This document shows, in pieces, positions 7,334 through 14,785 of a DNA stretch of 39,852 nucleotides. The stretch comes from Alphaproteobacteria bacterium (GTDB taxonomy: Bacteria > Pseudomonadota > Alphaproteobacteria > JAEULC01). The stretch spans positions 1-39,852 of the forward strand of contig JAKLKW010000020.1 in assembly GCA_023150455.1 (NCBI GenBank), written 5' to 3'. Below the pieces are notes generated by a model. The model saw only the letters and a program-made list of their open reading frames with translations. It was not told the DNA's origin and did no database searches. Each line of letters begins with the position of its first letter. The stretch's first letter is position 1. Both the position numbers and the translations under genes were made by a program.

Positions 7334-8047
7334 TTAAGCCGCGTCGGCCAGCTTCGGAAGCTTAAGCCCCAGGCCGTCCTCGACCAACTTGCGCGCGCGC
7401 TCGACATAGTCGGCGCACATGTCCTCGTTCTTGCGCTGCTTGATGCCGAAGCGGCGGAACATGGCGTTGTTGGCCGAGCCGGCGGCGCCGAAGAAGGGCG
7501 GCAGCAGCGGGAAATAGCGGTCGATCGCGTCCTGCACCACGGCGCGGCCTTCCTTGGTCTTGCACAGCTCGTGGCAGAAGTCCCTGCCGAACTGCGCGTG
7601 GAAGCGCTCTTCCGGCATCGTCATGCGCGCCAGGTTGCGCAAGGGGTGGAAGGTGCAGGTGACGAGGTCCTCGACCTGCAGGATCTCGGCGAGGTCTGCC
7701 AACAGCTTGATCACGCAGAACTCGGCCCAGGTCTTCAGGGGGAACTCGAAGATCGACAGCGGCTTCTTCCGCTGCGGCGTCATGTCGTTGGCGGGAATCC
7801 CTATCTTCTCGCCCAGCTCGCGGAAGCGCACATGATGGCCGTATTCCTCCATGGCCACGCGGCAGGTCAGCCACTTGGCATAGGGCGTCGGCGCCAGCGC
7901 GATGGCCGGCTCGTCGAACACCTGCGCGCCGTACAGCTCGTTGACGGCGTGGCTGCGCACGATCTTGCGCACGGCCGCCTTGTAGTCGTCCGGCTGGCGC
8001 TCGAATTCTTCGATCGTGCGGACTTGCGATGCGTTGGCTTCTGCCAT
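7334..8047 (-). CDS. PaaA/PaaC-like di-iron oxygenase family protein
   Basis: This 237-residue protein belongs to the phenylacetate-catabolism PaaA/PaaC ferritin-like family. Candidate di-iron ligands are Glu37 (NELYGAQVF), the pair Glu68-x-x-His71 (AMEEYGHHVRF), an acidic residue near 118-121 (LLADLAEILQVED) and Glu147-x-x-His150 (MPEERFHAQFG). Both ExxH motifs are intact, so catalytic competence is likely. The phenylacetyl-CoA epoxidase normally needs the PaaA-PaaC pair plus PaaB, D and E. Here only one such subunit is present, with a 2Fe-2S reductase of different domain order upstream. No CoA ligase is seen nearby. I infer that it oxygenates an aromatic precursor of gentisate. Whether the substrate is a CoA thioester is open. 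Confidence 0.82.
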   Translation of the reverse strand: MAEANASQVRTIEEFERQPDDYKAAVRKIVRSHAVNELYGAQVFDEPAIALAPTPYAKWLTCRVAMEEYGHHVRFRELGEKIGIPANDMTPQRKKPLSIFEFPLKTWAEFCVIKLLADLAEILQVEDLVTCTFHPLRNLARMTMPEERFHAQFGRDFCHELCKTKEGRAVVQDAIDRYFPLLPPFFGAAGSANNAMFRRFGIKQRKNEDMCADYVERARKLVEDGLGLKLPKLADAA

Positions 8048-8059
8048 GGCAGCTCTCCG

Positions 8060-8986
8060 TTAGACCACAGGGTCCGTGTTGAAGGCCTCGAGGTCGGTTT
8101 GCAGCGGGGTGAAATCGCGCTTGAGTTCGGCGATGTCGCCGTCGACGCTGCGGGCGACCGGCCGCGGCTGCGAGAACACGAACAGTTCGCGCCCGCGCAC
8201 GCCCAGCAGCTGGCCCGTGATCTCGTCGCCCTCGGGCGTGCACAGGCGGCGGACGAGCTCGCCGACCGGTGCGGGGTCGATCTTCAGCGCGCGCTCCTTG
8301 TATGCGGCCTGCGCGGGATTGGCCGGCTGGATCGTCTCGGTGACGCGCGTATGCGCGAAGGGCGCGACGGCGTTGCAGGTCACCAGGCTGCGCGCCATGT
8401 CCATCGCCGTCACGCGGGTCAGGCCGAACAGCCCGGCCTTGGCGCTGGCATAGGCGGCCTGGCCGAAGTTGCCGTAGAAGCCGGCGGTCGAGACGATGTT
8501 GACGATGCGGCCCCAGCGATAGGGCTTTCCCCCGCGTTCCGCCCTGGCCTGATCGCGCAGCAGCGGCGTCGCGGCATTGATGGCGTAAAACGCCGCCGAC
8601 AGGTTGTTGCGGATAACCGCTTCCCAGTCCGCCGGCTCGTACTTGAAGACGAATCCGTCGCGCAGGATGGCGGCGTTGTTGACCAGGATGTCGAGCCCGC
8701 CGAACTGCCGCGTCGCCAGCTCGACCGCCGCCCGTGCCGCCGAGGGGCTCGCGACGCTCTCCTCGAAGGGCAGCGCGTTATTTCCCAGCGCCTTGGCGGC
8801 ATCGCGCGCGACCGTCGGATCGGCGCCGTTGCCAGCGATGTCGGTGCCGTTGTCGGCGACGACGACGGCGGCGCCCGCGTCGTACAGGGCACGGGCGATC
8901 GCGAAGCCGATGCCGCGCCCGCCGCCGGTCACCAGCGCCACGCGACCGGAAAGCACGCGCGCGCCAGCGTTCGCTTGGGCGCTCAT
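8060..8986 (-). CDS. Short-chain dehydrogenase/reductase of the aromatic operon
   Basis: This 308-residue SDR has the nucleotide-binding glycine motif VALVTGGGRGIGFAIARAL near the N-terminus, the NNAAILRDG motif, the catalytic serine in IVNIVSTAGFYG and Tyr-x-x-x-Lys in QAAYASAKAGLFGLT. The insert containing NGTDIAGNGADPTVARD and the pattern after the active site resemble the dehydrogenase domain of 17-beta-HSD type 4 relatives. The extra C-terminal 50 residues (LGVRGRELFVFSQPRP onward) exceed a minimal SDR. Its start codon overlaps the stop of the reductase gene by four bases (ATGA), and the PaaA-like gene follows after 12 bases. It probably oxidises an alcohol or dihydrodiol intermediate with NAD(P); the substrate is inferred only from context. 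Confidence 0.87.
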   Translation of the reverse strand: MSAQANAGARVLSGRVALVTGGGRGIGFAIARALYDAGAAVVVADNGTDIAGNGADPTVARDAAKALGNNALPFEESVASPSAARAAVELATRQFGGLDILVNNAAILRDGFVFKYEPADWEAVIRNNLSAAFYAINAATPLLRDQARAERGGKPYRWGRIVNIVSTAGFYGNFGQAAYASAKAGLFGLTRVTAMDMARSLVTCNAVAPFAHTRVTETIQPANPAQAAYKERALKIDPAPVGELVRRLCTPEGDEITGQLLGVRGRELFVFSQPRPVARSVDGDIAELKRDFTPLQTDLEAFNTDPVV

Positions 8987-10017
8987 CGTGCCCCCACGGC
9001 CGCGCGCTCCGCCTCGGTGTAGAAGGCGTCGGCGTGGATGTCCTCGCGCCGCATGCCGCGGTCGGCGAGCAGCGTCGAGGCGGCCTCCACCATGACCGGC
9101 GGCCCGGCGACATAGGCCTTGGCGCCGTCGAAGTCGGTGAAGTCCCGTGCCGCCGCCTCATGGACGAAGCCTGTGCGCCGTGCCGTTGCCGCGCGCGGCT
9201 CCGACAGCACGGGAACGAAGGCGAGATTGGGATGGCGCGCCGCCAGGTCGCGGAAATGGCTGTCCAGGTACAAGTCGCGCTCGTCGCGCACGCCGAAATA
9301 AAGGTGGATCGGCTGGCGCATGCCTAAGGTCAACGCCGTCTCGACGATCGACTTGATCGGCGCCAGGCCCGAGCCGCCGGCGATCGCCAGGATCGGCCCG
9401 CTGTGCTGCTCGCGCAGGAACGAGCTGCCATAGGGACCCTGCACGCGGACCGGCTCGCCCGGCCGCAGAACCTTGGCGACGTAGGCGCTCGACGCGCCGC
9501 CGGCGACGTGCCGGATGTGGAATTCCAGCTCGCCGGTCCCCGCCGGATCCGGGGCATTGGCCATCGAGTAGTCGCGCAGGGGCAGGTCGCCGAAGCCCAG
9601 CGCCGCATATTGCCCCGCAGCAAAAGTGAACGGCCCACCGCTCTCGACCGCCAGCCGAACCCGCTTGATGTCGTGGGTCATGACGTCCACCGCCGCGACG
9701 CGGCAGGTGAGGTCGCGCAAGGGGTGTACGACCACCTCGTCCGGCTCGAGCCAGGCCAGCTCGGCGTCGCTGCAGGGCACGGCGCGGCAGGCCAGCACCA
9801 ACCCTTGCGTGCGTTCCTCCTCGGTCAGGGCGTACTCGGAGTAGGGCGTCATCTCGACGTCGCCGGCGAGCAGGCGCGACTTGCAGGCGCCGCAATTGCC
9901 GCTGCGGCAGCCGTGCGGGTAGGGCGCGCCCTGGGCCAGCGCGGCCTCGAGTACGGTCTGGCCGGGCTGGACGGCGACCGGCGTCGGCCACTGCCGTATG
10001 GTGACGGTGACGTCCAT
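8983..10017 (-). CDS. 2Fe-2S / FAD / NAD(P)H oxidoreductase (electron transfer component)
   Basis: This 344-residue electron-transfer protein has three parts in order. The first is an N-terminal plant-type ferredoxin domain with the cluster ligands in HGCRSGNCGACKSRLL and a fourth cysteine in LVLACRA. The second is an FAD domain with LRDYSMANAPD and GGASSAYV. The third is an NAD(P) domain with ILAIAGGSGLAPIKSI and AYVAGPPVMVEAA. This order matches BenC/AscD-type reductases, not PaaE, whose ferredoxin domain is C-terminal. It most likely feeds electrons from NAD(P)H to the PaaA-like oxygenase three cistrons on. The ATG at 10017 follows GGGAAGG and was preferred to a TTG at 10047. It is the first gene of the minus-strand operon, facing the TRAP genes. 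Confidence 0.9.
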   Translation of the reverse strand: MDVTVTIRQWPTPVAVQPGQTVLEAALAQGAPYPHGCRSGNCGACKSRLLAGDVEMTPYSEYALTEEERTQGLVLACRAVPCSDAELAWLEPDEVVVHPLRDLTCRVAAVDVMTHDIKRVRLAVESGGPFTFAAGQYAALGFGDLPLRDYSMANAPDPAGTGELEFHIRHVAGGASSAYVAKVLRPGEPVRVQGPYGSSFLREQHSGPILAIAGGSGLAPIKSIVETALTLGMRQPIHLYFGVRDERDLYLDSHFRDLAARHPNLAFVPVLSEPRAATARRTGFVHEAAARDFTDFDGAKAYVAGPPVMVEAASTLLADRGMRREDIHADAFYTEAERAAVGAR

Positions 10018-10061
10018 GTCCTTCCCAGCGCCGCCGGCCGGTTCCAATCGTTTGTCCGGCC

Positions 10062-10084
10062 AATTGTTGGATTACCCAACAATT
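10062..10084. promoter_or_regulatory. Palindromic operator candidate between catabolic and TRAP operons
   Basis: Two perfect 9-bp arms, AATTGTTGG (10062-10070) and CCAACAATT (10076-10084), flank a 5-bp centre. The size and the ATTGTT/AACAAT ends are typical of MarR-family dimer sites. It lies in the 214-bp divergent gap, 45 bases before the reductase start. A weak minus-strand promoter, TTGGAC (10087-10092) and AACAAT (10063-10068), would be covered by it. A MarR gene ends the neighbouring TRAP cluster. Further on, a 14-bp palindrome lies at 10120-10133 and a hairpin with 8-bp arms at 10164-10195, of unknown role. Confidence 0.6.
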
Positions 10085-10231
10085 ATGTCCAAACCGTTGC
10101 CGGCTTGCAAGTTTGGGGGCGACGGCGCCGTCGATTCTCGCTATCATGGCAATGGCCAAAATACGGCCCGGCGCGCCCGATTTCGCACCGGGCCGAGACG
10201 GGCGAACGAGAAGAATGAAGGGAGAGAACGC

Positions 10232-11266
10232 ATGCGGAAGGCCCTGATTGCGGGCTTCGGCGCGGCCTTTGCGGCACTCGCCATGGCGGCGGGCGGCGCG
10301 GCCCAGGCTCAAGAAGTCACATTGAAGATCCACCATTTCCTGCCGCCGCCCTCGACGGCGCAAGCGAAGTTCATCCAGCCTTGGGCCGACCGCGTGACCA
10401 AGGCCTCGGGCGGCAAGCTCAAGTTCCAGATCTTCCCGTCGATGCAGCTGGGCGGCGCGCCTCCGGGCCTGTTCGACCAGGCGCGTGACGGCGTCGCCGA
10501 CATCGTGTGGACCCTGCCGAGCTATACGGCGGGCCGCTTCCCGCTGGTCGAGGTGTTCGAGCTGCCGTTCGTGACCGGCACGGCTTCCGCCACGGCTCCG
10601 GCGGTGCAGGAATTCGCCGACAAGCACCTCAAGGACGAGTTCAAGGAAGTGAAGCCGCTCGTGTTCCACTCGCACGCGCCCGGCCTGTTCCACGTGAAGT
10701 CGAAGCCGATCATCTACTTCAGCGACCTGCAGGGCCTGAAGATCCGCGCGCCGACGCGCTCGATCAACGATGCGCTGAAGGCGCTGGGCGCGAATCCGGT
10801 CGGCATGCCCGTGCCGCAGGTGCCGCAGGCCCTTACCACCGGCGTGATCGACGGCGCGGTGATCCCGTTCGAGGTCGCCAACGTGCTGAAGGTGCACGAG
10901 CTGGTGAAGTACCACTCGATCGTGCCGAACTTCTACGCCTCCGTGTTCATCTTCGCGATGAACAAGGCGAAATATGACGGGTTGCCGGCCGACCTGAAGA
11001 AGGCGATCGACGACAACTCCGGCCTGGGCCTGGCGAAGGAACTCGGCAAGGTCTGGGACGATGCGGAGAAACCGGGTCTCGAGGCGGCACAGAAGCGCGG
11101 CAATTCCTTCAATACCATGTCGGGCGCCGAGCTCGAGAAGGCCAAGGCGGCGACCCAGCCGGTGATCGACAACTGGATCAAGACCGCGAATGGGAAGGGC
11201 GCCGACGGCAAGAAGCTGCTGGACGAAGCGCGCGCCCTGATCGCCAAGTACGGCAAGGCCAGCTAG
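10232..11266 (+). CDS. dctP: TRAP transporter substrate-binding protein, DctP family
   Basis: This 344-residue periplasmic receptor captures an organic-acid substrate for sodium-driven import. Residues 1-27 form a Sec signal peptide (MRKALIAGFGAAFAALAMAA, ending AQA before QEVTLKI). The mature part shows DctP hallmarks: HHFLPPPSTAQ, RVTKASGGKLKFQIFPSMQL, ADIVWTLPSYTAGRFPLVEV, and LQGLKIRAPTR with the conserved arginine that clamps a carboxylate. PQALTTGVIDGAVIPFEV follows. The ATG at 10232 follows GGGAGAG. It is first of three TRAP genes and diverges from the gentisate operon, so an aromatic or related carboxylate is the likely cargo. The ligand itself cannot be read from the sequence. Confidence 0.92.
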   Translation: MRKALIAGFGAAFAALAMAAGGAAQAQEVTLKIHHFLPPPSTAQAKFIQPWADRVTKASGGKLKFQIFPSMQLGGAPPGLFDQARDGVADIVWTLPSYTAGRFPLVEVFELPFVTGTASATAPAVQEFADKHLKDEFKEVKPLVFHSHAPGLFHVKSKPIIYFSDLQGLKIRAPTRSINDALKALGANPVGMPVPQVPQALTTGVIDGAVIPFEVANVLKVHELVKYHSIVPNFYASVFIFAMNKAKYDGLPADLKKAIDDNSGLGLAKELGKVWDDAEKPGLEAAQKRGNSFNTMSGAELEKAKAATQPVIDNWIKTANGKGADGKKLLDEARALIAKYGKAS

Positions 11267-11415
11267 CTCGGTCGGTTCGAGAGACGGGCGGCCCTACGAA
11301 ACGACGATCTCGCCGTGGGGCTGCCCCGATCGACGGCTTCCTGGGAAGGCGGGTCGGGCGGCAGACCGCCGTTCCGGCGCGCGTTTCTTCCCTGCATCGC
11401 CCTTAGTCGAGCTTC

Positions 11416-11940
11416 ATGAGCGAGCAGCATTTCCCGCCGGATCCGATCGGGCGGACGTTGACCGCGCTGAGCCGTGGGGCGGCCGTCTGCGGCGGACTGG
11501 TCCTGACCGCGCTGACCATCATGTCGGTGGCCAGCATCGTGTCGCGCGCGCTCTTCAGGGTCGCGGTGCCCGGCGATTTCGAGATGGTCGAGATGGGGTG
11601 TGGAATCGCGGTTTTTGCTTTCCTGCCCTATGGCCATCTCGTGCGCGGCAACGTCATCGTCGACTTCGTCACCTTGAAGGCTGGGCCGAAGCTCAAGGCC
11701 GCGCTCGATTCGGCCGGCGGCGTCATCTATCTCGCGATCGCGGCGCTGCTCCTGTGGCGCATGATACTGGGCGCTACGGACAAGCTCTCGAGCCATGAGA
11801 CGACGATGATCCTGGCGGTGCCGATCTGGATCGCCTTCGTGCCTATCACCGCGGTGCTGCTGCTGCTCATTGCCGTCATCGCCTATGTCGCGGTCCAGGA
11901 TGTGCGTGTCGTGACCGGCCGAGCGGCGCCGCGCCCATGA
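11416..11940 (+). CDS. dctQ: TRAP transporter small membrane subunit, DctQ family
   Basis: This 174-residue inner-membrane protein has about four transmembrane helices: GLVLTALTIMSVASIVSRAL, MGCGIAVFAFLPYGHL, AGGVIYLAIAALLLWRMI and IAFVPITAVLLLLIAVIAYV. The segment FEMVEMGCGIAVFAFLPYGH followed by RGNVIVDFVT is the DctQ signature. It docks the large permease and is needed for transport. Its stop overlaps the DctM start by four bases (ATGA). The 149-base gap from dctP (11267-11415) contains only a weak GGCGG/CCGCC hairpin near 11360 and no further gene; it may adjust the high binding-protein-to-permease ratio. Confidence 0.9.
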   Translation: MSEQHFPPDPIGRTLTALSRGAAVCGGLVLTALTIMSVASIVSRALFRVAVPGDFEMVEMGCGIAVFAFLPYGHLVRGNVIVDFVTLKAGPKLKAALDSAGGVIYLAIAALLLWRMILGATDKLSSHETTMILAVPIWIAFVPITAVLLLLIAVIAYVAVQDVRVVTGRAAPRP

Positions 11941-13253
11941 GCGGAATCGAATTGGGCGTCTATGGCTTCGCGGCCGTGCTCGGGCTGATGGCGCTGCGCG
12001 TGCCGATCGGCGTTTCGATGCTCGTCATGGGTATGGCCGGTTATGTCTGGGTCGCGGGCTGGCCGCCGCTCCTCAACCACCTGAAGCTCGCCGCCTATGC
12101 GCGCTTTTCCAACTACGAGCTTTCGGTGATCCCGCTCTTCCTCCTGATGGGGCAATTCGCCAGCCGCGCCGGGATGAGCCGCGCGCTGTTCCGCTTCGCC
12201 GGCGTGCTGCTCGGCCATTTGCGCGGCGGGCTCGCGATGGCGGCGATCGGCGCCTGTGCCGGATTCGGCGCGATTTGCGGCTCTTCGTTGGCGACGGCGG
12301 CAACGATGGCCCAAGTGGCCCTTCCCGAGCTTCGCCGCGCCAACTACTCCGGCCCGCTCGCCACGGGCGCGCTGGCCGCGGGCGGCACGCTCGGAATCCT
12401 CGTTCCGCCGTCCGTCGTGCTGGTCGTCTACGCGATCCTCACCGAGCAGAACATCGCCAAGCTGTTCCTGGCCGCGTTCGTCCCAAGCATCATCGCCACG
12501 CTCGGCTACATGACGGTGATCGCCGTCTATGTACGGCTGAAGCCGGGCTCCGGGCCGGCCGCGCCGCGCGCGACAACCCCGGAGCTGTGGGAGAGCTTCA
12601 AGGAGGTCTGGCCGGTGGCGCTGATCTTCGCGCTCGTGATCGGCGGCCTCTATCGCGGCTGGTTCACGCCAACCGAAGGCGCCGCGGTCGGCGCTTTCGG
12701 CACCGGTGTGCTGGCGCTGGTGAGCGGCGGTCTCGACCGGCACGGCCTGGTCGCCTCGATGCTCGGCACCGCCGAGTCGACCGCCATGATCTTCCTGATC
12801 CTGTTCGGCGCCGACATGTTCAACGTGTTCCTGGCGCTGACGCAGATGCCGGCCGAGGCCGCACGCCTGATCGCCGGCAGCGGCCTGCCACCGATGCTCG
12901 TGCTGATCGCCATGCTGTTGCTTTACCTGGCGCTCGGCTGCGTGATGGATTCGCTGTCAATGATCCTGCTGACGATCCCGATCTTCTTCCCCATCATCAT
13001 GGGGCTGGATTTCGGCCTGTCGCCCGAGCAGACAGCGATCTGGTTCGGCATCCTGGTCCTGAGCGTGGTCGAGATCGGACTGATCACGCCGCCGGTCGGC
13101 TTGAACGTGTTCATCATCAGCGGCATGGCGAAGGACGTGCCGATGTACGACACGTTCCGCGGCGTGTCCGCCTTCCTGGTGTCGGATCTCGTGCGCACGA
13201 GCCTGTTGATCGCCGTGCCGGCCCTGTCATTGGTCGCGCTATGGGCGTTCTGA
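11937..13253 (+). CDS. dctM: TRAP transporter large permease, DctM family
   Basis: This 438-residue multi-spanning permease carries out sodium-coupled uptake of the substrate delivered by the DctP protein. Family segments are clear: LRVPIGVSMLVMGMAGYVW, the pore-lining AIGACAGFGAICGSSLATAA, GTLGILVPPSVVLVVYAILT, GWFTPTEGAAVGAFGTGVLA, YLALGCVMDSLSMILLTIPI and EIGLITPPVGLNVFIISGMA. The sequence is rich in hydrophobic helices throughout, with the length expected of DctM. It starts in a four-base overlap with dctQ and ends 20 bases before a strong hairpin. The likely job is import of the compound degraded by the divergent operon. Confidence 0.93.
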   Translation: MSGIELGVYGFAAVLGLMALRVPIGVSMLVMGMAGYVWVAGWPPLLNHLKLAAYARFSNYELSVIPLFLLMGQFASRAGMSRALFRFAGVLLGHLRGGLAMAAIGACAGFGAICGSSLATAATMAQVALPELRRANYSGPLATGALAAGGTLGILVPPSVVLVVYAILTEQNIAKLFLAAFVPSIIATLGYMTVIAVYVRLKPGSGPAAPRATTPELWESFKEVWPVALIFALVIGGLYRGWFTPTEGAAVGAFGTGVLALVSGGLDRHGLVASMLGTAESTAMIFLILFGADMFNVFLALTQMPAEAARLIAGSGLPPMLVLIAMLLLYLALGCVMDSLSMILLTIPIFFPIIMGLDFGLSPEQTAIWFGILVLSVVEIGLITPPVGLNVFIISGMAKDVPMYDTFRGVSAFLVSDLVRTSLLIAVPALSLVALWAF

Positions 13254-13273
13254 CCGCCGGCCGCAGAAAGCGC

Positions 13274-13304
13274 GAACGCCCGGCCAGGGGGGGGCCGGGC
13301 GTTC
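13274..13304 (+). terminator. Hairpin terminator after the TRAP operon
   Basis: A perfect 12-bp stem (13274-13285 with 13293-13304, arm GAACGCCCGGCC) encloses a seven-base loop of mostly G. It starts 20 bases after the dctM stop. No U-run follows, so it may act as a transcript-stabilising hairpin or a bidirectional stop. The rest of the gap 13254-13394 holds nothing else I can identify. Confidence 0.65.
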
Positions 13305-13394
13305 TAGTCGCTCCGTACGGAACCCGTGGCCGGCAGGGGATTTCCGGCCCCAGGTGCCCGACCCCTTGCGGAACCGGGCGCTTCTTAAAGGTAA

Positions 13395-13919
13395 ATGGGG
13401 TCCGGACTGACGGGTCCCATGGCGCCAAACGCAACCCAGCCATGCCTGTTGCGCATGGCTGACCGGCGCTCCGCCCGGCGCCGTCGCGCCGTCGCACGGG
13501 GCGTGCCCCATGGCGTGCTGGACGGGCTGCTGGGCTATCACCTGCGACGCGCCCAGTTCGCCGTCTTTCAGGATTTCGCCGCGACCATGCGCGGCATGGG
13601 CATCACGCCCGGCCAGTTCGGCGTGCTGGCGCTGATCCAGGCCAATCCCGGCCTCACGCAAAGCGCGCTGGGCGAAGCGATGGGCGTCGACCGCTCGACG
13701 GTCGTGGCCGTCATCGACCGGCTGGAATCGCGCGGGCTGGTACGCCGCGCGCCTTCGCCGAACGACCGGCGCTCCTACGCGCTGATCCTCGACGACGAAG
13801 GCGTGCGCCGCTTTGCGGCGGCGCTCAAGCGCGTGCGCGTCCACGAACGACGCATCGCCCGCCGCCTGACGGCGGCCGAGCGCGCGACCTTGGTCGAGCT
13901 GTTACGCCGCGTGGGTTAG
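13395..13919 (+). CDS. MarR family transcriptional regulator
   Basis: This protein of up to 174 residues has a MarR winged helix. The dimer helix is LLGYHLRRAQFAVFQDFAAT and the DNA-reading part is LTQSALGEAMGVDRSTVVAV with IDRLESRGLVRR. The wing is APSPNDRRSYALILDDEG, with the family's DRR motif. These proteins usually repress and are released by aromatic acids. The first ATG at 13395 has AAAGG just upstream; a later ATG at 13455 is possible, and the first 30 residues are not conserved MarR sequence. Its position after the TRAP genes and opposite the catabolic operon suggests it controls both through the palindrome at 10062-10084. Its 3' end overlaps the convergent amidohydrolase gene by 18 bases. 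Confidence 0.9.
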   Translation: MGSGLTGPMAPNATQPCLLRMADRRSARRRRAVARGVPHGVLDGLLGYHLRRAQFAVFQDFAATMRGMGITPGQFGVLALIQANPGLTQSALGEAMGVDRSTVVAVIDRLESRGLVRRAPSPNDRRSYALILDDEGVRRFAAALKRVRVHERRIARRLTAAERATLVELLRRVG

Positions 13920-14714
13920 GGCTGGGCTGGCCGGGGCGGGCCTGGCCCGCCGCTCGGCGCGCAGACGCACGGCGCGCTGGAACTCGCCGAACATGGCGCG
14001 CGACAGGGCCCATTCCATCGCGGTCGGATGCTCCGGGTGCCACTGCACCCCGACCGCGAAGCTCGCCGCGCCTTCGACCCGCACCGCCTCGATCAAGCCG
14101 TCCGGGGCGGTGGCCTCGACCAAGAGGCCCGGCGCCAGCCGATCGATTCCCTGGGCGTGCAGCGAGTTCACGTCGGCCGCCGCCGCGCCGCCGGCCAGCG
14201 CGCGCAGATAGCCGCCGGCTGCCAGCGCCACCGGGTGCGCGACGCGGTAGCGCTCCTCCGGCGGCAGCGACTTGTCGGAGCGGTGGTCGAGCTTGCCTTC
14301 GACCTCCTGCACGCGCTGATGCAGCGTGCCGCCCAGCGCGACATTCAGCTCCTGGATGCCGCGGCAGATGCAGAAGATCGGCACGCCCCGCGCGAGCGCG
14401 GCGCGGATCAGCGGCAGCGTCGTGGCGTCGCGCGCCGCGTCGTGCAGCGTGCCGGGAACGCTCGGCTCGCCGCCGTAGCGATGCGGCTCGACGTTGGACG
14501 GGCTGCCGGTGAAGAGGATCCCGTCCAGGCGTTCCACGAGCTCGCCGGCGTCGTAGTGGTCGCCCAGGGCCGGCAGAAGGACCGGCAGCGCGCCCGTGCC
14601 GTTGACCACGGCGGAAACGTATTTCTCGCCCACGGCATGGGACCGGCTGTGGTCCTGTTGCTTCAGGCAACTGGGAATGCCGACAATCGGCAGGATCGAC
14701 GAAGCTTCGACCAT
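13902..14714 (-). CDS. Gamma-glutamyl-gamma-aminobutyrate hydrolase family (class I GATase-like)
   Basis: This 270-residue peptidase C26 protein resembles PuuD and other free-standing class I glutamine-amidotransferase hydrolases. The nucleophile elbow is IFCICRGIQELNVALGG (Cys in CRG). The catalytic His-Glu pair is in GVQWHPEHPT. DGILFTGSPSNVEPHRYGG is the oxyanion-side segment. The start at 14714 gives MVEASSILPIVGIPSC. It probably hydrolyses a gamma-glutamyl amide in polyamine or amine catabolism, but no other puu genes are near, so the true substrate is uncertain. It is convergent with the MarR gene and overlaps its end by 18 bases. It is divergent from the sterol-desaturase gene across a 71-base gap. 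Confidence 0.88.
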   Translation of the reverse strand: MVEASSILPIVGIPSCLKQQDHSRSHAVGEKYVSAVVNGTGALPVLLPALGDHYDAGELVERLDGILFTGSPSNVEPHRYGGEPSVPGTLHDAARDATTLPLIRAALARGVPIFCICRGIQELNVALGGTLHQRVQEVEGKLDHRSDKSLPPEERYRVAHPVALAAGGYLRALAGGAAAADVNSLHAQGIDRLAPGLLVEATAPDGLIEAVRVEGAASFAVGVQWHPEHPTAMEWALSRAMFGEFQRAVRLRAERRARPAPASPALTHAA

Positions 14715-14785
14715 GAAGACCCTCTGCCACAGCGATATCCGCCAGCATAGCGTCGCGCCGGCGCGGCGCCTATGGTTCTTCCACG

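Noticed and set aside
7297..7407. A longer N-terminus for gentisate dioxygenase
   Set aside because: The extra 37 residues run into the 3' end of the PaaA-like gene and are not conserved sequence; the ATG at 7296 has a strong ribosome site.
11267..11300. GGTTCGAGA resembling a tRNA T-arm
   Set aside because: No acceptor, D or anticodon stem can be folded around it.
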